Assembly (NCBI GenBank): GCA_023078555.1
Contig: CM041201.1
Span: 4,595,713 to 4,659,712, forward strand
DNA from: Ulva prolifera
Taxonomy: Eukaryota > Chlorophyta > Ulvophyceae > Ulvales > Ulvaceae
Reading direction: 5' to 3'
Length of the DNA stretch: 64,000 nt
Shown here: piece after piece, positions 57,414-64,000 of the stretch
Position numbering within the stretch: the stretch's first letter is position 1
How the letters are laid out: the number at the start of each line of letters is the position of its first letter
Translations under genes and position numbers: made by a program
Notes under the pieces: generated by a model
What the model saw: the letters and a program-made list of their open reading frames with translations, nothing else
Told to the model about the DNA's origin: nothing
Database searches by the model: none

Positions 57414-59265
57414 ATGGACACCCCGACCACACTGCTAGCAGATTCCGAGATGACAAATGTTCAGAGGTGCGATATGGGCTGTGACGCATTAGCGCCTTCT
57501 CTCTTATGGACGCTGCCGGGACCGCGCGCTCGCTTTGCGCTCCGGAGCAGAAGGCGCCTGGCAGCACCCGAGCCCGCTGATGCATTTCAAATGTCTAGAT
57601 TAGCTGTAAAGTTACAGGAACGATCATCCGGGTTTGGGTGCAACGCGCGACGTTCAAGCCATGGCCAACAGTGCACGTCGATCAACATCGAGCGCGCGAT
57701 GTACTGAGCACCCAACCGCGCTAGCAACCGCATAATTGCCGCACACTGTGAGTGAAGGGCGTCTTGTTTGCTTGCAGGACATTATCTGTCGCGAGCTTTA
57801 CTGCTTGGATGTCAGATGACAATGTGAACCGCACGCCCTTCAGTGCCGGAAAGCCCGAAGCCATTAAGGAGCAAGTCCCGCTCGCTCCTGCCGACAATCA
57901 TGCTGAAGGAACGTGGTTGTCCGAAGACTTGATGTCGTTGTTGCAGCAGATACAGCTTGCGAACGAGCTGAGGGAACTGAGGGAGCTGCAGTACTTGCCA
58001 ACAGCTGATCGTCCCCTTCATCCAGAGCACGACGCAGGCCGGCATGCCGACGCTGATGCGCCAGTCACGGGAGACGCCAATCCACACATCAATTTGGTTG
58101 CTGATGAATCTCTATGCCAGGATGGGCAAGGGCCTTGCCAGCAGCATGGCGAGGACCTGCCAGAGTTGGCAGATCGGACTGCGCTCACACCCATCAACTG
58201 CGAAAGCACAGACACCAAATTCTGTCAAGACCTTATCCAGCTGGCCAGTATAGATCACACAGACTCAAGCAATACGGATGAGCTGCAAGACCTGATCCGA
58301 CTTGAGAGTGTGGACTGCACAACATCACAGATCGCTCATCAACTCCATTTGCTAGATTCACCAGTCCCATTACCAAGCCACACATGCGTGTTCCCCTTTG
58401 AGATACCTACTGAGCAGTGCTTGTGGCCTGTCTCCAGCGAGATGGGGAACAGCGACAGTGAGGACGACCTGAGCTCTATTGCGTGTGCACAGACTCTAAC
58501 ACTTGGCCCAGACTGCCTAGACTCACTGAACTGCCACAGCCAGCAGTGGTCCAACACCAGCTTCGAAGAGAAGATAGCGTGTGCGGATGCTGACGCATCA
58601 TATCAGGTGTGCCCATGTATCTCCTGTTTGATTGACTTGAACATCCCTGCACCACAATCATCCCGTTCACGCCAACTGTATGTGTGCAGGCTGCCTTGTC
58701 AGCTGATTTATGCGCAAGAATAGCAAGTGGTGTCGAAGATATTGCCGAGCATCGCGAACATGTCGAATATGACCAAATCGAGGCTGATGGCTCCCCAAGA
58801 ATTGTTCGCCCTCCGATTAATTTCGCTGGAGCGGCGCATGCGAGCCACATGAAATTGGCAGATGACTCGCTCGAGCACCACCTCTCTGCGTCCCCATCAC
58901 TGTTCACCATCGAGACTGCTTCAATGTCCCAGCAAGCTTCCAACCCGTTCTATGCCTCAGACACTTCCCCAGTTCAGTTGTACCGAGTCATGAGCGCAGC
59001 TCAAGAGCCGGCAAAGCCTGCTCTGAGGCAGTTTGAACCACTCAAGGCCTCTTTCAGACATGGGCGCCAGGGCAGCGCTGCAGCCACGTTTGCACGTGTG
59101 GTGAAGCAGGCGCTGGGGAGAATGCAGCAAGCCTTGACCGGAAGCAACATGGCCGCCTGGAAACCCCTCCAGCTCCCTCTTCAGTCTGCAGGGCCTGAGG
59201 TTGTGGTGCGGTCTTTGCTTCGTTGTGGCTCACGGTCCTCTGCAGGACTCTGTGTTGAAGAGTGA
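57414..59265 (+). CDS. Uncharacterised 485-aa acidic protein
   Basis: Three exons join in phase: 57414-57466, 57778-58606 and 58690-59265 (TGA). The protein starts MDTPTTLLADSEMTNVQR. Exon 2 is acidic and Leu/Gln-rich: SEDLMSLLQQIQLANELREL is a likely amphipathic or coiled-coil helix. A motif repeats as QDLIQLASIDHTDSS and QDLIRLESVDCTTSQ about 25 residues apart. GNSDSEDDLSSIACAQTL resembles an acidic phospho-site cluster. Exon 3 is mixed and ends KQALGRMQQALTGSNMAAWK and then SAGLCVEE. No domain or transit peptide recognised. The last exon could instead splice at GTGCGG near 59210 to later sequence, so the C-terminus is tentative. Confidence 0.6.
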
Positions 59266-59447
59266 TGGCAGAGGTGCTCACCACACTATGCTTGTAGGAG
59301 ATGATGAGCCTGAAGGCAGCTGAAGGAGGACGCTAGGCATATGCCACGTGCTGAGCACCCAGAGATGCCCATAAGATGAACCAAATAACCGAGCATGCAA
59401 AGCCGGAGCTGCTGCTTGTTTCAGCCATTCCCTGATACGCTCTATCA
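59266..59447. promoter_or_regulatory. Short gap upstream of the 59448 gene
   Basis: 182 bp between a stop codon and the next start, presumably 3' UTR plus promoter. No motif identified. Confidence 0.35.
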
Positions 59448-60907
59448 ATGATGCCGCCTTTCAGCATCGTCACTTCTTTCAGTAATGCTAGATTTCACGT
59501 ATGCCAAGCAGTACAGCAGCTTCGCCAAGGAGCTACGATTGCTTCAGCCTCGTGGTCAAACGATGCAGTGTCAGTGAGTCAGTGGTGGTGGTGCTGGTGG
59601 TGCTGGCCACCGTAGGCCCGCCCACAGCCGAGTGGGGCCTGCCTCTATGCCGCACACCGTTGAAATGATAGCAACTGGATCTTCCTCTTTCAGTAGAATT
59701 CAGACGAATCTCGCCAGCTTTGAGATCAACGGCATCAAATTATGCTTCCATAGTTGTAGCTGTTGTATTGTATAAATCCTTGACAACGGCCCATGTAAAT
59801 GTCAAGTGAGGACTTGTCGATACCTTGTGTGCTTGTGGCGCATGAGGGTCCCAGTGGCGCATTGGCGCCACGGGAAGCATGCCCGGTGCAGACAACCATG
59901 CCTGACAAACAAACCTTTTGCCATATTGACGCAGGCCGTAGACCCTTTCATTACAGAGTATGAACGCTCCACCTGCAAGCACACATGCACTTCTGGACAC
60001 AGCAACTGACACATGACAAATAACAGGGCGGATCCGAGGTGCAACGCATGCTTTTTGACAGCTGGCCTGTTCTGTCACTGCGTTGCGGAGAAGCATGCCC
60101 TGCACATAGAGACCATGGCATGCTCTTCGTTTCAACCCTTGACTAATGTAAATGATTCGCTTGAGCATCTTAATCTTGGCAGATGCCAGGTAGATGCATG
60201 TTTGTTCACCACGTTGACTCCCAGGAAAGTCATCACAATCCTGATTCAGCTGTGCACAACAACAACTTGCTTGCCCTCTTCAATTCCAGGGTGCGAGGCA
60301 CGGTCTCTGATGCAAGACCTGTGCGTGCTTGATGTGGCTGTGCGAACAATGGTGCAAATTCACCAGATGGCAAGGAGTTACCAACCTCAATGGCTTCGCA
60401 AGGGTGTTCCTGACAGAATCGTGTCGCAATTCAATGCCAAATCACTACGGTTGTTTGCTCATGTACACGGGGCGGACCATCACATGAGCGGAGCTTGAAA
60501 TTTACTGTAGGCCTACCCTTGATCTTATAGCGATTGCAGTCGCAAGGCTTGTGGGGGAACACAGCTCCTGATTGGTCTCTGGTGATCATGTGGCATGACA
60601 ACGTGTCATACATTGAGTCTTTCAGGCTTGAGGATCGCGAACTATCTGTGATCCTGAAACATGAACTATGCTAGCGCCTTGACTGTTGTTGTCTCACTTA
60701 AATAGCAGATCAGGAGTGACATTTAATGATGAAAGTGGCAGCGCAGACATGGATTGTGCGCCTCAAGTGCTCTGGCTGAATCCTTTGCATGGTCACCATG
60801 TGCACCACGGACCAACCATGCATGGCTCTGCGTGCGATATTCTCAAGTCGCCAAGGCTTGGCATGCAGTTGCAGCATACTCTTGGAGCGAACATGATTGT
60901 GTCTTGA
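59448..60907 (+). CDS. Uncharacterised gene built from short exons
   Basis: Exon 1 (59448-59573) starts MMPPFSIVTSFSNARFHVCQ and ends NDAVS at a GTGAGT donor. A second exon after TAGAATTCAG (about 59716) reads TNLASFEINGIKLCFHS in phase. A third after GACGCAG (about 59935) reads AVDPFITEYERSTCKHT in phase. A further exon near 60140-60189 reads FQPLTNVNDSLEHLNLGRCQ. An exon from 60291 reads CEARSLMQDLCVLDVAVRTM and QPQWLRKGVPDRIVSQFNAK. The last (about 60711-60907) reads SGVTFNDESGSADMDCAPQV and stops after LGANMIVS. Each piece is coding-like and most phases fit, but not every join is proven. Function unknown; no domain recognised. Confidence 0.45.
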
Positions 60908-61129
60908 GGCAGTTAATCCTGCCACCTCGAGCTACTTTCGTGCACGCCCTACTCAAACTGGTCGAAATTCTAGAGATGCAGAAAGATTGTCTATGCGCTG
61001 TAAATTGCGACCTCTTGACGACGGGGGTGGACAGTGTATCTTGTGGATGAATGCTGCTTACACGTTCGGTTCTTCTAGTGAGAGGTACAGACCGCAGCGA
61101 AATTGGCTCTCGATCATAAACAGCACACG
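60908..61129. promoter_or_regulatory. Intergenic region upstream of the aspartic protease
   Basis: 222 bp, the likely promoter and 5' UTR of the protease gene. No core motif I would defend. Confidence 0.4.
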
Positions 61130-64000
61130 ATGATGCTGTTCACTGCGCTTCTAGTTGTTTTGCTCGCAGACGCAGCAGCATCTAAGCTGTTGAACGTGTA
61201 TTTCCGGCCCGGTGTTGATCTGAAACGTGACAGCGCGCGGCTGCTCAGGAGCTCGTCCGAGCTCGCTTTGGGTGGGTCAGTCGACGTTGGTTACTTCTTC
61301 ACACACATCAGCTTGGTAAGTTTTGAACCATTATGGGCCATGAACTCCGCAACGGTGGTGTACCACGTATTGGGCAGTTGATGAAGGTCTGCTCCTGAAA
61401 TTCATTCGCCCGATCACAGCCGATGCGGTGCCCTGCAGGGCACGCCTCCACAAACTTTCTCAGTTATCCCCGACACAGGGAGCTCTTTGACCTATGTTAC
61501 ATGTAAGGGTTGTGAAGAGTGTGGGGACCACGAAGATGAACCATTCGATCCTGCGGGGTCCTCAACTTATCTTGAAGTCGCGTGCGATGACACCACATGC
61601 AGCCTGAGCTGCGATTCCAGTTGCTGCAGTGTTAGCAGCAAATGCACGTAAGGTCTCATTGAAACTTGGCGACCTGCATGTATGCAAACACTAGGAAAGC
61701 ATGAGCTCCAGCTAGGCGTACATGCAGGTACAATCTGGTCTACGTAGAAGGCTCATCTGTGAGCGGGGACATCGTCAAGGACCACATGTGGTTAGCCCCT
61801 GTACAACATGGTGCTGCACAAGCTGACTCAATTCTTGCCTCGGCAAGCAAGCCTTCTGTCCCTGTAGCGTTTGGTTGTGACAACATTGAGTCTGGAGAGA
61901 TATACCGCCAAGCAGCAGACGGCATCACGGGCCTGTCAGATGCCCCACTTTCTGTCATCACACAGCTCGCTGAGGCCGGAGCAATTGAATCAGAGTTTAC
62001 AATCTGCTTTGGGCAAAATGGAGGTGTGCCTTGTCTGCAGCTGTACAGACTCTTCCAGCAACGACTCATCCGCCTTCACCTGAGGCCAGCCGAAGCAGCA
62101 CCAAGAGGCCAAGGGGAGGACAGAGGCCCGCTGCGTAAAAGATGGCGCAGTGCACATCTTCAGCCATGTGCCATGGCCTGTTTTCCAAGGCAGAAATTGA
62201 TTTTGGGAAGGCAGACTGCTGTGCCTGCAGGAGGCCTCGTCCTTGGAACCCTGCCAGAACAAGTGCTTCAGGAGTTGCCTGCTGCATCAGTGGCCCCACG
62301 GTCCCGCGATTCACCCTATTACAATCTCCGCATTCATGGACTGAAGTTTGGCGAAGAACTGTTGAATGTTGACCTTACAGCAATGGATCATGGCTATGGA
62401 ACCATCATCGACTCGGGAACCACTTTCACTTATCTCCCAACGCAGGCACACACAGCGTTTCTTGGTGCATTCTCAGACGCGGCGATGCATCTAGGTTACA
62501 GCCTGCAATGGGATGCCATGGGAACCCACTGCTTCACCTCGTGCGCACACCAATTACACTGAGATTGCATCGCTGCAGCGTACTGCAGCTGTCACAGCGA
62601 GGGCGCCTTGGTTTGGCAATTGGATGCGCCACGACACCCAGCAGCATTGCCGAGCGACACACGTCTTGGTGCTTACGTCCGCGACCCAAAAGCACCCATA
62701 CGTAGTGCAACGATCACTTGCACACGTGGGAAGTCATCAGACAGCTATTGATAAAGTTGGTTGCCTGCGGCCAGAAGCTTGCAATTGCAGACAGCGACAG
62801 CTGCCACAGCCCGTGCTCATGCGTCTGAGGATGCTGACAGTATGTTGCAGGCGGAATGTGCACATTGCGATCATCCAGGTGGCTCTCGCCGCTCCCTTCA
62901 GGCTGCATGCCAGACACTGAGGCCATTTGCGTCATGTACACAGATATTAATGGACGCCTAGGCACAGTATGAGCGCGTAGGTGTGCAGGCCCAGCTTGAG
63001 GACTCACGCAGACCTCGCAGGGGTGCTGCCCAACATCACCCTTGTCTTCGATAAGGACGTCAGCCTGCCCCTCACTCCCAAGGCCTACTTGTTCCAGTCT
63101 TTACCGGAAACCCAAGGCGTAGGGCGGACCAGGTGGTGCCTGGGCGTCCTGAACGGAGGGCCTACCGCGGCCACAATCGGCGCCATCACCATGCGGGAGC
63201 TTGCCGTGACCTTTGACAACGCGCGACGGCAGATGCGCCTGCGGCCAGTGCAATCATGCATGGAGTTTGCGGCAGCAGTATCGGCTGCAGAGGAGGGCAA
63301 GAGCGTCACGCCTACTTCCAAGCATGGCTCAGCCCAGGTAGACTACTATAAGCTGATGACAGTCTCACCTGCAGCGCATCCAGGTGCTGTGTGTCGGATG
63401 CCACGCTGCCATGCTCAGGAACGGCTGCAGCCATAAACTCCATGCATACATGGACAGGGTGCTACGGACGCTGCCGGATGGTGGCTCGAAGATTCTCTTC
63501 TTCCCATATGTTGAGCACTCATACGTCGGGCGCGTGATTTGCTGATGGTTGTGGGATGGCAGCTTAGATACGAAGCCAGAGAGGGACCGGGGCTGTCCGA
63601 GTCTCACTTCCATGTTCAAGACCTCAAAGGGAACCGCTTCACTGCTGCCATCCTTGCGTGTGTTTGAAAAGTTCCTGTTATTGCAGACACCCCAGCACAA
63701 GGCTCCACACCAATCCGGCGAGGTCCCGGCTGGACCGGAGCATTCCACCCATACCCCCTCTGCAAGTGGAAACAGTTCCGTCCTTGCACCTCCGCCCGCT
63801 GAGGCCCTGGAACAGCCGCCTCACGCTCCCTGCTGCAATTCAACAGTAGATCAGAACGGCACTGCAGCAGCGCGGCATGACAGTGCTACATTGGGCGGGA
63901 ACAGCACAGCAGTGCCAGGCAAAGAAAGCACTGCCCCCGTGCGTGCGTCAGAAAGTGACAGTGCCACTGGTGAGGCGGACTCATGGCAACGTAAAATGTT
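61130..64000 (+). CDS. Pepsin-like aspartic protease (A1 family), C-terminus beyond window
   Basis: Seven exons in phase: 61130-61315, 61439-61647, 61728-62023, 62231-62540, 62841-62878, 63012-63337 and 63687-64000 (still open). The N-terminus MMLFTALLVVLLADAAAS is a signal peptide. The first catalytic motif is DTGSSLTYVTC (exon 2), followed by a Cys-rich stretch typical of plant A1B proteases (CKGCEECGDHE, CSLSCDSSCC). VPVAFGCDN and ADGITGL follow. The second catalytic motif is IIDSGTTFTYLP (exon 4). Exon 6 has LPNITLVFDKDVSLPL and the RWCLGV-x-IGAITMRELAVTFD block near the usual C-terminus. Exon 7 adds a Ser/Thr/Pro/Ala-rich extension with several N-x-S/T sites (GNSS, CNST, GGNST), probably a stalk before a membrane anchor or wall attachment. 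Secretory or vacuolar proteolysis is inferred. Exon 5 is short and least certain. Confidence 0.85.

Overview
The window is nuclear DNA from a GC-rich eukaryote, most likely a chlorophyte green alga. Genes are split by many short introns, usually with a GTGCG- or GTGTG-type donor and a TGCAG acceptor. A plant-type vacuolar/secreted aspartic protease, a UVR+TPR protein with a plastid-like leader, a SIRT4-type sirtuin and a cilium-type PG-rich-repeat protein together fit a green alga. The exact lineage cannot be read from the sequence. No operons, CRISPR arrays or bacterial genes are present. All multi-exon models were built by eye from reading frames, splice signals and family resemblance.

Layout. 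1-6501 (+): 3' part of a Munc13/UNC13-like priming factor carrying two GRAM domains. 7557-9530 (-): two small RNA/ribosome genes, mitoribosomal mS38 and the exosome cofactor MPP6. 10388-15278 (+): sperm-tail PG-rich repeat protein. 16589-20180 (-): HECT ubiquitin ligase of UBE3A/HECTD2 type. 20617-c.21400 (+): EF-hand protein. 22042-24080 (+): UVR+TPR protein. 26725-28673 (+): SIRT4-like sirtuin in five exons. 29823-35136 (+): insulin-degrading-enzyme-like M16 protease in nine exons, 1006 aa.

35.2-57.3 kb is an accessory-looking region. It is rich in microsatellites, minisatellites, palindromes and short inserts, with several gene-like loci that could not be assigned to a family. These include a zinc-finger-like gene on the minus strand (45.1-48.7 kb) with an apparent frameshift and a 12-copy 34-bp minisatellite. 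57414-60907 (+) holds two uncharacterised genes. 61130-64000 (+) is a pepsin-like aspartic protease that runs off the right edge.

The most novel signal is a dispersed family of very short inserts that share one terminus (antisense start TTACAAGGACAAAG, then GGTAGCACCGC). Several are flanked by 14-15 bp target-site duplications starting ACACA in sense orientation. They look like 5'-truncated copies of an undescribed non-LTR retroelement or SINE, one nested inside another. The copies lie between 25 and 54 kb.
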